Part shown: positions 28,224 to 36,909 of the stretch, piece after piece
Numbering within the stretch: the stretch's first letter is position 1
Layout: each line of letters starts with the position of its first letter
Source: Bog-756 sp963813525
Lineage (GTDB): Bacteria; Actinomycetota; Acidimicrobiia; Acidimicrobiales; RAAP-2
Length of the DNA stretch: 64,000 bases
Assembly (NCBI GenBank): GCA_963813525.1
Contig: CAWEZI010000005.1
Span: forward strand, 682,001 to 746,000
Reading direction: 5' to 3'
Position numbers and translations under genes: made by a program
The notes under the pieces: generated by a model
Seen by the model: only the letters and a program-made list of their open reading frames with translations
Databases searched by the model: none
What the model was told of the DNA's origin: nothing

Positions 28224-29030
28224 ATGGTGCTCAGCCGTGACGCCGCCCAACTCAACGGGAGGGTGGCCGTTGTCACCGGCGGTGGCTCGGGAATTGGGCG
28301 GGGCGTAGCCCAGGGTCTGGCCGCCTTCGGCGCAACCGTCGTGATCTGGGAGCGCGATCCCGAGACCTGCGCGGCGGCGGCCGCCGAGGTGGCCGGCCTG
28401 GGTCTGACGGTTGACGTCCGGGAGGAAGCAGAGGTCGACGCCGCCCTGATCCGCACCGAGGAGGAGGTCGGCACGGTCGGCATCCTGGTCAACAACGCCG
28501 GGGGCGTGTTCGCCGCTCCCTTCCTCGAGAGCCGGGTGAAGGGCTGGGACGCACTGCATCGGGCCAACCTCCGCCACGTCCTGCTCTGCACCCACCGGGT
28601 GGCGCAGTCCATGGTGGCTTCGGCCACCGCAGGCAGCATCATCAATGTCACCTCGATCGAGGGCGTCCGGGCCGCTCCCGGTTACGCCGTCTACGCCGCG
28701 GCCAAGGCCGGCGTGATCAGCTTCACCAAAACGGTGGCCCTCGAGCTGGCCCCGCACGGGATCCGGGTCAACGCCCTCGCCCCCGACATCACCATGACCG
28801 AGGGGTTGGTATCGGTGGCTCCGCCGGGCAGCCTCGACCGCTTCAACGACGTCGTCCCCCTCGGCCGACCGGGCCACGTCGACGAGATGGCCGGCGCTGC
28901 CGTCTTCCTCGCCTCCGACTTGTCCAGCTATCTGACGGGCGAGACCCTCCACGTCGACGGGGGCACGCACGCCGCCGGTGGTTGGTACCACAATCCGGCC
29001 ACCGGGGCCTACGTGCTCGGCCCTTCCTGA
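28224..29030 (+). CDS. SDR-family oxidoreductase
   Basis: Classical short-chain dehydrogenase of 268 residues. The cofactor loop is VVTGGGSGIGRGVAQ, the NNAGG motif is present, catalytic Ser lies in INVTSIEGV, Tyr and Lys in YAVYAAAKAGV, and the C-terminus shows YLTGETLHVDGGTHAAGG. It is closest in style to FabG-like or 3-hydroxyacyl/alcohol dehydrogenases, but the substrate is open. TAGAGT (28212-28217) ends 6 nt before ATG, so the message may be leaderless. It is divergent from the alpha/beta hydrolase. Confidence 0.85.
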   Translation: MVLSRDAAQLNGRVAVVTGGGSGIGRGVAQGLAAFGATVVIWERDPETCAAAAAEVAGLGLTVDVREEAEVDAALIRTEEEVGTVGILVNNAGGVFAAPFLESRVKGWDALHRANLRHVLLCTHRVAQSMVASATAGSIINVTSIEGVRAAPGYAVYAAAKAGVISFTKTVALELAPHGIRVNALAPDITMTEGLVSVAPPGSLDRFNDVVPLGRPGHVDEMAGAAVFLASDLSSYLTGETLHVDGGTHAAGGWYHNPATGAYVLGPS

Positions 29031-29055
29031 GTCACTACCGGGACCGGTTCCCCGA

Positions 29056-29439
29056 TCATCGGTCCGGTAGGAGCTCGATGCGGTTGCCGAAGGGGTCGTC
29101 CACGTACCACTGAGGGCGCCCGGGTACGTCTTCGGTCCGGCGGGTGGTGAACCCGGCGTCGTCCAACCGGCCACACAGTTGATCGAGGCGTGACACGACC
29201 AGCCCGGGATGAGCTTTGCGTGCCGGACGGAAGTCCTCTTCCACCCCGAGGTGAATCTTGATCGAATCACTCTCGAACCAGCACCCGCCCCGCGCCGCCA
29301 GCTGCGGGGGCTTGGCCACCCGCGGCAGTCCGAGTAACCCGGAGAAAAAGGCCTCGGCCTGGGCTTCGGCCTCCGACCCGGGTGGCATGGCCAGTTGCAC
29401 GTGGTCGATGGACTCGACCCGGGGTCGGTCGGTGCTCAT
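29056..29439 (-). CDS. VOC (glyoxalase-fold) protein
   Basis: 127-residue vicinal-oxygen-chelate protein. It shows the paired beta-alpha-beta modules: IDHVQLAMPPGSEAEAQAFF-like start, IHLGVEEDF in the middle, and WYVDDPFGNRIELL with the terminal Glu that is usually a metal ligand. Likely ligands are His in the first strand, His in IHLG and Glu in RIELL. Reaction unknown. Its ATG overlaps the stop of the next VOC gene by 4 bp, so both are made from one mRNA. Confidence 0.8.
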   Translation of the reverse strand: MSTDRPRVESIDHVQLAMPPGSEAEAQAEAFFSGLLGLPRVAKPPQLAARGGCWFESDSIKIHLGVEEDFRPARKAHPGLVVSRLDQLCGRLDDAGFTTRRTEDVPGRPQWYVDDPFGNRIELLPDR

Positions 29440-29876
29440 CGATGGGCGGCCCGAGTGTCCAGGGCGCGTTGGTCACGCCGCAGGGGGTGGTCGGCGGGGA
29501 CCTCGACCAGATGGATGCGGAGCCCGTCGGGATCGTCGATCCATGCTTCGTCCAGTCCCCAGAGTTCGCGGGTCGGCGACCGCACCACGACCACGTCCCG
29601 TTCGGCCAGCTCGGCCACCGCCGCCTCGAGGGAGCGCACCTGCAGCCACAGCACGACCCGGTCGCTTTCGGATGCCGGTCGCTCGCCCCCCAGCGGCTGC
29701 GGTGGCCCCGTCCCCACCACTTCGATCATGCCGCCCCCGGCAAAGAACACCACGCCCCGACCGGTCCCTTCGCCGAACTCGCGGGCTACGGGGAGATGGA
29801 GGCAGTCTCCGTAGAAGGCCAGTGAGCGATCCAGGTCCGACGGATGGATGATGGTCCTCGAGGCAAGAACGTCCAT
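29436..29876 (-). CDS. VOC (glyoxalase-fold) protein
   Basis: 146-residue VOC protein starting MDVLASRTIIHPSDLDRSLAFY, with FFAGGGMIEVV in the middle and AWIDDPDGLRIHLVEVP at the end of the core. ATG at 29876 is chosen because AAGGAGAAC precedes it; a longer open frame upstream (to about 30146) has no homology-like content. It is coupled by a 4-bp overlap to the second VOC gene. Such pairs often act in detoxification or small-ligand binding, which cannot be specified here. Confidence 0.8.
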   Translation of the reverse strand: MDVLASRTIIHPSDLDRSLAFYGDCLHLPVAREFGEGTGRGVVFFAGGGMIEVVGTGPPQPLGGERPASESDRVVLWLQVRSLEAAVAELAERDVVVVRSPTRELWGLDEAWIDDPDGLRIHLVEVPADHPLRRDQRALDTRAAHR

Positions 29877-29979
29877 GTTCTCCTTCTTCCGCGGTCCTGA
29901 CGGTCGCCGACCAACCCATCCCCGCTGCGGAGTCGATGCTATCGACAGGCGGAGCCCACATGCGGAGCCCGTCGGCCGG

Positions 29980-30423
29980 TCAGTAGGTCGTGGAGGCGTT
30001 GACCGACGCGGTGAAGGCCCGAGCCGCCTCGAGCATCGACTGCGAGGCCACCAGCACCGACAGGTCCCCGCGCACCCGGATCTTCCCGGCATTGAGGGCG
30101 TCGGCCGGCGCCAGTTCGCCCTTCGACATGGCGGCGGCATCTTCATAGGAGAGGGCGACGGTGACGTCGGGGCTCTGGTCAGCCGCCTCGGTGCCCACTC
30201 CGACCTCGTCGGCCGGTCCGCTCAGGACGAAGCTCAGCGAACCGTCCTCGACCAGCAGCCGGAGGCGGAGGTCACCCTCGGGGGTACCCCGCACCTCCTG
30301 GGCGACAGTGAACCGCCCGCCCACGGCGGCCAGGCCGGCCTCCGGACCGGGGCCGTCTACCACCACCCCATCGAGGGCGGCGTTGAGAGCGGCGACCCAC
30401 TCCCGGCTCAGGAAACGGGCCAT
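29980..30423 (-). CDS. SCP2 sterol-carrier-like protein
   Basis: 147 residues resembling the SCP2 fold: FTVAQEVRGTPEGDLRLRLLVEDGSLSFVL as antiparallel strands, then DVTVALSYEDAAAMSKGELAPADALNAGKIRVRGD, the typical SCP2 helix-strand ending. These domains bind lipids or acyl-CoA in a hydrophobic tunnel. It lies 55 bp after sdhB on the same strand and may be co-transcribed, though a hairpin lies between. The role is unknown. Confidence 0.7.
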   Translation of the reverse strand: MARFLSREWVAALNAALDGVVVDGPGPEAGLAAVGGRFTVAQEVRGTPEGDLRLRLLVEDGSLSFVLSGPADEVGVGTEAADQSPDVTVALSYEDAAAMSKGELAPADALNAGKIRVRGDLSVLVASQSMLEAARAFTASVNASTTY

Positions 30424-30454
30424 GTCCTCGGGCGCTGTCCCGGCCTGCCCGGTG

Positions 30455-30477
30455 CGCCGTCCGGACGCCGGACGGCG
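30455..30477 (-). terminator. Hairpin immediately after sdhB
   Basis: CGCCGTCC (30455-30462) pairs with GGACGGCG (30470-30477) over a 7-nt loop, 1 bp from the sdhB stop on the minus strand. There is no T-run. It could be a terminator or attenuator between sdhCAB and the SCP2-like gene. Confidence 0.4.
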
Positions 30478-30478
30478 A

Positions 30479-31540
30479 TCACTCGGGCGCTGGATCGTCG
30501 CCGGCAGGTGGGGCGCTGTCCGGCGCGGTCACCGCCGGTGACGCGCTGTCCGACGTGGTCACCGCCACCGCCCCCTCGGGTTCCTGTACGGCCGGCACCG
30601 TCGGGGATGGCACGGCTCCGTTGTCCTCGGGAGCCGGAATGCCGTGCACCCGGTGCGGCGGTTGGACGGCGGCCGGACCGGTGGCCGGCGAGTGGACGGC
30701 CGCCTCGGCGGCCGTTTCCTTGGTGCGCCTGCGGATCTTGCGCCCCAGCCAGGCGATCGGGTCGTAGGAGGCGTCCACCACCCGCTCCTTCAGAGGGATG
30801 ATGGCGTTGTCGGTGATCTTGATGTGCTCGGGGCACACCTCGGTGCAGCACTTGGTTATGTTGCACTTGCCCAGGCCCTGCTCCTGACGGAGCAGCTCGC
30901 GGCGGTCGGTGACGTCGAGCGGGTGCATCTCGAGCTCGGCCGTCCGGGCGAAGAAGCGGGGCCCGGCGAAGGCCGTCTTGTTCTCCTCGTGGTCACGAAT
31001 GACGTGGCAGACGTCCTGGCACAGGAAGCACTCGATGCATTTGCGGAATTCCTGGCTGCGCTCGACGTCGATCTGGGCCATCCGGTAGCCGCCGGCCTTC
31101 TCCTCGTCCACCGTCTTCGGGCGCGGCGTGAAGGGTGGGATCCGCTTGGCCACTTCGTAGTTGTACGAAACGTCGGTGACCAGGTCGCGCAGGATGGGAA
31201 AGGTACGCATGGGCGCCACCACAACCGCTTCGCCCGGCGGCAGCGTGTCCATCCGGGTCATGCACATGAGGGCCGGTCGTCCGTTGATCTCCGCCGAGCA
31301 GGAACCGCACTTGCCCGCTTTGCAGTTCCAGCGGCAGGCCAGATCGGGAGCCTGGGTGGCCTGGACCCGGTGGATGACGTCCAGCACCACCTCGCCCTCC
31401 TGGGCCGGCATCACGTACTCGGTGAATTCGCCCCCGGTGTCGTCTCCGCGCCAGAGCCGCATGACGACATCGCCGCCGCTGACCTCGTCGGCCGTCACGT
31501 CATCGGCCATCACCTCGTCAACCATCACGTCGTCGGCCAT
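30479..31540 (-). CDS. sdhB: Succinate dehydrogenase iron-sulfur subunit (Sdh1 type)
   Basis: 353-residue electron-transfer subunit. The [2Fe-2S] ligands are in CRWNCKAGKCGSC plus the later Cys in ALMC. The two other clusters use CIECFLCQDVC and CNITKCCTEVCPEH. Two oddities frame the core: four pentapeptide repeats at the N-terminus (MADDV, MVDEV, MADDV, TADEV), encoded by 15-bp tandem units with three in-frame ATGs, and a Pro/Ala/acid-rich tail of about 85 residues. ATG 31540 overlaps the sdhA stop by one base (TGATG). It passes electrons from the flavin to the membrane anchor. Confidence 0.9.
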   Translation of the reverse strand: MADDVMVDEVMADDVTADEVSGGDVVMRLWRGDDTGGEFTEYVMPAQEGEVVLDVIHRVQATQAPDLACRWNCKAGKCGSCSAEINGRPALMCMTRMDTLPPGEAVVVAPMRTFPILRDLVTDVSYNYEVAKRIPPFTPRPKTVDEEKAGGYRMAQIDVERSQEFRKCIECFLCQDVCHVIRDHEENKTAFAGPRFFARTAELEMHPLDVTDRRELLRQEQGLGKCNITKCCTEVCPEHIKITDNAIIPLKERVVDASYDPIAWLGRKIRRRTKETAAEAAVHSPATGPAAVQPPHRVHGIPAPEDNGAVPSPTVPAVQEPEGAVAVTTSDSASPAVTAPDSAPPAGDDPAPE

Positions 31541-33375
31541 CAGGTCGTCTCCTCCAGCAGTTCCTTGAGATCTTCCGGCATCGCCGGGATCGGCTCGGGG
31601 CCGACGACGATGGAACGAATGGAAGGGGTGGCCCCCGCTCCTGCCGTGTCGCCCACGGCGATGCGCTCGACGAAGTTGACGGTGCCGAGCTCGGCGTCGG
31701 GCTTGGGGTAGTCGTCCCGAGTGTGTCCGCCCCGGCTCTCGGTGCGGTTGATCGCCCCCAGCGTGGTGCACCGTGACACGGTGAGCATGGCCGGCAGATC
31801 GGTGGTCAGGTTCCAGCCCGGGTTGTAGCGCCGCCCTCCGGTCACCGTCACCCGCCGGGCCCGGTCCTCCAACTGGTCGAGCTTGACCATGGCCTCCTCC
31901 AGCTCCTCGCCGGTGCGGATGATGCCCACCAGGGTCTGCATGGTCATCTGGAGGTCGTGGTGGACGTCGTAGGGGTTCTCGCCACCCTCGTTGTCGAATG
32001 GGGCCACGGCGCCGTCGATCACCGTCTCGATCTGGCCGGGGTCGATGGCGACAGGGGCGCTGCGCCCGGCGGCGAAGTCGACGGCGCCGACCCCGGCCCG
32101 CCGTCCGAACACCAGGAGGTCGGAAAGCGAGTTGCCGCCCAGTCGGTTGGCCCCGTGCATCCCACCGGCGACCTCGCCGGCGGCGAACAGGCCGGCCACG
32201 GTGGTGGCGGCGGAGTCGGCCTCCACCCGCACCCCGCCCATGATGTAGTGGCAGGTCGGCCCCACCTCCATGGCCTCGGCGGTGATGTCCACACCGGCCA
32301 GCTCCTTGAACTGGTGGTACATGGAGGGCAATCGGCGACGGATGTCCTCGGCCGACCGGCGGGTGGCGATGTCGAGGAACACCCCGCCGTGGGGGCTGCC
32401 CCGCCCCGCTTTGACCTCGCTGTTGATGGACCGGGCCACTTCGTCGCGGGGGAGGAGCTCCGGCGGACGACGACCGGCCGAGTGGTCGTCGTACCACTTG
32501 TCCGCCTCTTCCTCGGTGTCCGCCGTCTCGGCCGCGAACATGGGCGGGATGTAGTCGAACATGAACCGCCGGCCCTCCGAGTTGCGCAACACGCCGCCGT
32601 CGCCGCGCACACCTTCGGTCACCAGGATGCCCCGCACCGACAGCGGCCACACCATTCCCGTCGGATGGAACTGCACCGCTTCCATGTCGATGAGATCGGC
32701 GCCGGCCCACAGCGACATGGCATGGCCGTCGCCAGTGGACTCCCACGAGTTGGAGGTGTAGAGCCAGCTCTTGCCGACCCCACCGGTAGCCATCACCACC
32801 GCTTTGGCCCTGAACACCACGAATTCACCGGAGGGACGCCAGTAGCCCACCAGCCCGGAGACCACCCCATCGGCATCGTGGAGGAGGCGCAGCACCTTCA
32901 CCTCCATGAACACTTCGATGCCGTCGGCCACCGCCTTTTGTTGCAGGGTGCGGATGAGCTCGAGCCCGGTCCGGTCGCCGATATGGGCCAGGCGGGCGAA
33001 GCGGTGGCCCCCGAAATCCCGCTGCAGGATCAACCCGTCCTTGGTCCGGTCGAAGAGGGCTCCCCAGTCCTCGAGCTCGCGGACCCGGTCCGGCGCTTCC
33101 TGGGCATGGAGCTGGGCCATGCGCCAGTTGTTGAGCATCTTGCCGCCCCGCATGGTGTCGCGGAAGTGGACCTGCCAACTGTCCTCGGCGTAGACGTTCC
33201 CGAGGGCGGCGGCCACGCCACCCTCGGCCATGACGGTGTGGGCTTTGCCCAACAGCGACTTGCACACCAGCGCTGTCCGCAACCCCTGGGACTGTGCCTC
33301 GATGGCCGCCCGCAGTCCTGCGCCACCGGCACCGATCACGATCACGTCGAAGTCGTGGGTCTCGTAGTCAGTCAT
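31540..33375 (-). CDS. sdhA: Succinate dehydrogenase flavoprotein subunit (Sdh1 type)
   Basis: 611-residue FAD subunit that oxidises succinate to fumarate on the cytoplasmic face of the membrane. The dinucleotide loop is VIGAGGAGLRAAIEAQ. The His for covalent FAD attachment lies in KAHTVMAEGGVAAALG. Substrate-binding pieces include HPTGMVWPL and the Arg in RLGGNSLSDLLVFGRRAG. It stands between sdhC (14-bp gap) and sdhB. Gene order C-A-B and the single anchor match the mycobacterial Sdh1 complex (Rv0249c-Rv0247c). Confidence 0.94.
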   Translation of the reverse strand: MTDYETHDFDVIVIGAGGAGLRAAIEAQSQGLRTALVCKSLLGKAHTVMAEGGVAAALGNVYAEDSWQVHFRDTMRGGKMLNNWRMAQLHAQEAPDRVRELEDWGALFDRTKDGLILQRDFGGHRFARLAHIGDRTGLELIRTLQQKAVADGIEVFMEVKVLRLLHDADGVVSGLVGYWRPSGEFVVFRAKAVVMATGGVGKSWLYTSNSWESTGDGHAMSLWAGADLIDMEAVQFHPTGMVWPLSVRGILVTEGVRGDGGVLRNSEGRRFMFDYIPPMFAAETADTEEEADKWYDDHSAGRRPPELLPRDEVARSINSEVKAGRGSPHGGVFLDIATRRSAEDIRRRLPSMYHQFKELAGVDITAEAMEVGPTCHYIMGGVRVEADSAATTVAGLFAAGEVAGGMHGANRLGGNSLSDLLVFGRRAGVGAVDFAAGRSAPVAIDPGQIETVIDGAVAPFDNEGGENPYDVHHDLQMTMQTLVGIIRTGEELEEAMVKLDQLEDRARRVTVTGGRRYNPGWNLTTDLPAMLTVSRCTTLGAINRTESRGGHTRDDYPKPDAELGTVNFVERIAVGDTAGAGATPSIRSIVVGPEPIPAMPEDLKELLEETT

Positions 33376-33389
33376 GAACGCCGCACCCC

Positions 33390-34214
33390 TCAGAAGTGGA
33401 AGCCGTAGTCATGGATGGTCCCACTGGCCACCAGGCGCACGTAGAGATCGGTGAAGGCCACGAAGACCAGGCTCATCCAGGCGAACACCATGTGCCGGGC
33501 GTTGAGAGGGGTGAGCGTCTTCCACAGGCGGTGACGAATCGGTGATGTCGAAAACTGCTTGACCCCGCCTCCGCACAGATGGCGGCAGGCGTGGCAGCTG
33601 AGGGAGTACAGCCACAGCAGTGAGGCATTGATCAAGAGGACGGCGGTCCCCACCGAGAACCCGATGCCCACACCGGGCTGGCGGAAGGCCTCGATGGCGT
33701 CAATGGTGAGGATGACGTTGAAGATGAGCCCGAAATAGAAGAAGTAGCGGTGGATGTTCTGCAGCAGGAGAGGGAAGCGGGTCTCGCCCGTATAGCTCCC
33801 GTGGGCATCGGATACGGCGCATCCGGCCGGGGCCAACCAGAACGACCGGTAGTACGCCTTGCGGTAGTAGTAACAGGTCAGCCGGAACCCGAGGGGGAAG
33901 ATGAGGATGAGCAGGGCGGGCGAGATGGTCCACCAGGTGATGACCGTGCCCGGATGGCTCCCGGGTACGCAACTCTCGACCAGGCACGGCGAGTAGAACG
34001 GCGAGATCAGGTTGCGGTGCAGGGCCGCTCCGACGTAGTAGTTCTTGTTGACGAACGCCGCCCACGTTGAATAGCCGACGAAGAGGGTCAGCACCGTCAC
34101 GGTGACCACCGGTTGGACCCACCAGCGGTCCCGACGAAGGGTCGGTACCGGGGGACCACCCCGGACCCCACCGAGCACCACCGGGGTAACTCTGACGTCC
34201 TCCAACGTGGTCAC
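33390..34214 (-). CDS. sdhC: Succinate dehydrogenase membrane anchor (Sdh1 type)
   Basis: 274-residue integral membrane subunit with five predicted helices (for example VVTVTVLTLFVGYSTWAAFV, TISPALLILIFPLGF and GTAVLLINASLLWLYSLSC). It resembles the mycobacterial Sdh1 anchor rather than heme-b SdhC/SdhD pairs. The segment SCHACRHLCGGG holds a C-H-x-C-R-H-x-C cluster at a helix end, which could supply the Cys/His ligands of the membrane-embedded Rieske-type [2Fe-2S] centre reported for mycobacterial SDH. GTG 34214 follows a GGGAG site. Its promoter lies at 34312-34341. Confidence 0.85.
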   Translation of the reverse strand: MTTLEDVRVTPVVLGGVRGGPPVPTLRRDRWWVQPVVTVTVLTLFVGYSTWAAFVNKNYYVGAALHRNLISPFYSPCLVESCVPGSHPGTVITWWTISPALLILIFPLGFRLTCYYYRKAYYRSFWLAPAGCAVSDAHGSYTGETRFPLLLQNIHRYFFYFGLIFNVILTIDAIEAFRQPGVGIGFSVGTAVLLINASLLWLYSLSCHACRHLCGGGVKQFSTSPIRHRLWKTLTPLNARHMVFAWMSLVFVAFTDLYVRLVASGTIHDYGFHF

Positions 34215-34311
34215 GTCGTCTCCCTGTCTCTACTCGTGCCGGTCGGTCGGACCGGCCTCCTGGTGGCGTCGATGCCGCTTTCGAGCGGCGGGAGCGCCTC
34301 CGCCCCACGAC

Positions 34312-34341
34312 AGGGTAGCGATTCCCCGGGCAGAAGTCGAA
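34312..34341 (-). promoter_or_regulatory. sdhCAB promoter
   Basis: On the minus strand, TTCGAC (34341-34336) and TACCCT (34317-34312) are separated by 18 bp. The transcript would start near 34305 with a leader of about 90 nt. The ATGTTTC palindrome lies just upstream of the -35 box, where a LysR-type activator normally binds. Confidence 0.5.
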
Positions 34342-34344
34342 GAA

Positions 34345-34377
34345 ATGTTTCGTCTTGGAAACATAGGATATTCCTAT
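34345..34377. promoter_or_regulatory. Nested palindromic operators between sdhC and lysR
   Basis: ATGTTTC (34345-34351) and GAAACAT (34358-34364) form a perfect 7-6-7 inverted repeat with T-N-A geometry usual for LysR regulators. ATAGGA (34363-34368) and TCCTAT (34372-34377) form a second perfect repeat that includes the LysR -10 box (TAGGAT, 34364-34369) and runs into its ATG at 34376. Regulator binding here could activate sdh and repress its own gene. Confidence 0.65.
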
Positions 34378-35305
34378 GCTTCCGGGCGTGAACCAGCTGC
34401 GGTACTTCCTGGCCGTGGCCGAAGACGGCCAGTTCACGAGGGCGGCCGAGCGGCTCCAGGTGGCGCAGCCATCGGTCAGTGCCCAAATCCGCCGGCTCGA
34501 GGCACTGCTCGGCACGTCGCTCTTCCATCGGGGCCCCGGCCCGATCACCCTCACCGACGCCGGGGAGACGCTGCTGCCCATAGCCCGTCGGGTGGTCGCC
34601 GACCTGACCTCCATCGAGGACGAGATCTCCGGGCTCGACAGGCTCCTCCGGGGCCACGTGGCCGTCGGCGCCACCCCGAGCCTCAGCGCCACCCTCCTGC
34701 CCAGCCTGCTCGGTCGTTTCCACCGTCTTCATCCCGGCGTGGCCATCCGGGTCTCCGAACAGGGGTCCCCGCAGCTGGTGGACGAGCTGCTGGCCGGCAC
34801 CCTCGACCTGGCCCTGGCCATCGCCCCGGTCCAGCCGAGGGGAGTGGCCAGCGTGGCCCTGGCCGAAGAGGAGCTGGTGGTGGTGACAACGCCCGACCAC
34901 CCGCTTGCCGGGCGGCGTGCCGTCACCGTGCCCGAGCTGGCCGAGTACCCGTTGGTGATGTTCCGCCCGGGCTACGACCTGCGCACCTCGACGCTGGCCT
35001 CCTTCGCCGAGCACGGCCTCGAACCAGTGGTGGCGGTCGAGGGCGGTGAGATGGGGAGCGTGCTCGCCCTGGTGGTAGCCGGGCTGGGGGCAGCTGTGGT
35101 GCCGGGCATCGTGACCACCGGCGAGACCCGGCTCCGGGTCACCCGATTTCGCCGGCCGGCGCCCACCCGCACCATCGCCCTGATATCCCCCGACGACCGG
35201 GTCCCCTCCCGCGCCGCCGATGCGCTGGCCACCACCTTCATCGAGGGGATCACGGCCGGTGCCTGGCCCGGGCCCGTCCCCCAGGGGATGCGCCTCCTCC
35301 GTTGA
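34376..35305 (+). CDS. LysR-family transcriptional regulator
   Basis: 309-residue LysR regulator. The winged helix-turn-helix is NQLRYFLAVAEDGQFTRAAE followed by LQVAQPSVSAQIRRLEALLG; the effector domain (about residues 95-300) is of the periplasmic-binding-protein type. It is divergent from sdhCAB with two palindromes between, so SDH control and autoregulation are the natural prediction. TAGGAT ends 6 nt before ATG 34376 (leaderless); a GTG four codons later is an alternative start. The ligand is unknown. Confidence 0.88.
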   Translation: MLPGVNQLRYFLAVAEDGQFTRAAERLQVAQPSVSAQIRRLEALLGTSLFHRGPGPITLTDAGETLLPIARRVVADLTSIEDEISGLDRLLRGHVAVGATPSLSATLLPSLLGRFHRLHPGVAIRVSEQGSPQLVDELLAGTLDLALAIAPVQPRGVASVALAEEELVVVTTPDHPLAGRRAVTVPELAEYPLVMFRPGYDLRTSTLASFAEHGLEPVVAVEGGEMGSVLALVVAGLGAAVVPGIVTTGETRLRVTRFRRPAPTRTIALISPDDRVPSRAADALATTFIEGITAGAWPGPVPQGMRLLR

Positions 35306-35412
35306 CAGCCTGCGCCGGCGCCTCAACCCGGTCCCGTCGATCGGGTGAAGCCCCCTTGGCCGAGGACCAGCCCGCTGTCCCTGGTTCGATCGATCCCGCG
35401 TAGGCTCGCCTC

Positions 35413-36909
35413 ATGACTCCGCCGGATCCCTCTCACACCCCCGACGAGCTCGTCGCCGTCGACCTCACGCTGCAGCTGACACCACCCCCGGACGTGACCA
35501 CGCTCGGCCGCCTGTTGGAATCGGGCTGGACGTCCGTCCCGGTAGCCGAGGAGATCAGGCGGAATGCCTCCCACCGCATCGCCGCCGGTCAACCACTGGT
35601 ACAGGGCGTGCTCGGGTTCGAAGACACCGTGCTGCCGCAGCTGGAGAACGCCCTTCTGGCCGGCCATGACGTGATCCTGCTCGGCGAACGGGGCCAGGCC
35701 AAGACCCGGATCATCCGGTCGCTGGTCGGGCTGCTCGACGAATGGCTCCCTATCGTGGCCCACTCCGAGATCCACGACGATCCCACCCGGCCCATCTCCC
35801 GCTTCGCCAAGGATCTGCTGGCCGAAATGGGTGACGACCTCCCGGTGTCGTGGGTCCACCGGAGCGACCGGTACGGGGAGAAGTTGGCCACACCGGACAC
35901 CTCGATCGCCGATCTCATCGGTGAGGTCGACCCCATCCGGGTGGCCGAGGGCCGGTACCTGTCCGACGAGCTCACCATCCACTACGGCCTGGTGCCCCGT
36001 CTCAATCGGGGGATCTTCGCCGTCAACGAACTCCCCGATCTGGCTGAACGCATCCAGGTGGGCCTTCTCAACGTGCTGGAGGAGAGGGACGTCCAAATCC
36101 GCGGCCACCGGGTCCGTCTGCCCCTGGACATCGTGTTGGTGGCGACGGCCAATCCGGAGGACTACACCAACCGCGGTCGTATCATCACCCCGCTGAAGGA
36201 CCGTTTCGGTTCGCAGATCCGCACCCACTACCCACCCGACGCCGCCACCGAATTGCGCATTGCCGAGGCCGAGGCCCAACTGCCCGGTCGGGACGGCGGA
36301 GGCGACGGAACCCTCGGACGGCCGCGGGTGGAGGTACCGGACTTCATGGCCGACGTGGTGGCCGAGCTCAGTCAGCTGGCCCGCGAGAGCCCCCACCTCA
36401 ATCAGCGCTCCGGTGTCTCGGTGCGTCTGACCATCGCCAACTACGAGATGCTGGTGGCCAACGCCACCCGGCGGGCCTTGCGCAACGGCGAGTCCGAGGC
36501 TGTCCCCCGGGTGTCCGACCTCCAGGCACTGGTTCCCTCGACCCAGGGCAAGGTCGAGGTCGAGTCGCTGGAGGAAGGCCGCGAGGAGGTCCTCCTCGCC
36601 CAGTTGGTGAACGCCGCCGTCCTCATCGTCTTCCGCCGCCGTGTGGTCCTCGACGATCCGGCCGCCGTGGTCGGATCGTTCACCAGCGAAACGGTGGTCC
36701 ACGCCGGCGACGATCTTCCGGCCGCCGCCTACGCCTCCACCCTGGCCCAGATGCCGGCCCTGTCGGCTCCGGTGGTGACCCTCACCGGGGGCTCCGAGGA
36801 TCCGGCTCTGGTGGCCAGCGCGCTGGAGTTCCTGTTGGAGGGACTCCACCTCACCAAGCGCCTCAACAAAGAGTCGGCCGGATCGCGCGCTCTCTATCGG
36901 GGTCGCTGA
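35413..36909 (+). CDS. MoxR-like AAA+ ATPase (Mg-chelatase I-like)
   Basis: 498-residue AAA+ protein of the MoxR/ChlI clade, like M. tuberculosis Rv0958. The Walker A is GERGQAKT (residues 91-98). Walker B has the variant GIFAVNE (200-206). Sensor I Asn is in VLVATANPED, and an Arg finger candidate is in LKDRF. MoxR ATPases act with VWA proteins as chaperone-like or metal-insertion machines. The VWA partner follows with TGATG coupling. TAGGCT (35401-35406) ends 6 nt before ATG, so the pair probably comes from a leaderless mRNA. Confidence 0.88.
   Translation: MTPPDPSHTPDELVAVDLTLQLTPPPDVTTLGRLLESGWTSVPVAEEIRRNASHRIAAGQPLVQGVLGFEDTVLPQLENALLAGHDVILLGERGQAKTRIIRSLVGLLDEWLPIVAHSEIHDDPTRPISRFAKDLLAEMGDDLPVSWVHRSDRYGEKLATPDTSIADLIGEVDPIRVAEGRYLSDELTIHYGLVPRLNRGIFAVNELPDLAERIQVGLLNVLEERDVQIRGHRVRLPLDIVLVATANPEDYTNRGRIITPLKDRFGSQIRTHYPPDAATELRIAEAEAQLPGRDGGGDGTLGRPRVEVPDFMADVVAELSQLARESPHLNQRSGVSVRLTIANYEMLVANATRRALRNGESEAVPRVSDLQALVPSTQGKVEVESLEEGREEVLLAQLVNAAVLIVFRRRVVLDDPAAVVGSFTSETVVHAGDDLPAAAYASTLAQMPALSAPVVTLTGGSEDPALVASALEFLLEGLHLTKRLNKESAGSRALYRGR

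Noticed and set aside
29877..30146. N-terminal extension of the second VOC gene
   Set aside because: It overlaps the antisense of the SCP2 gene, lacks VOC-like content, and a good ribosome site supports ATG 29876.
30146..32746. Long frame extending sdhB upstream into sdhA
   Set aside because: Everything before ATG 31540 is the shadow of sdhA in another frame; iron-sulfur content begins only after that ATG.
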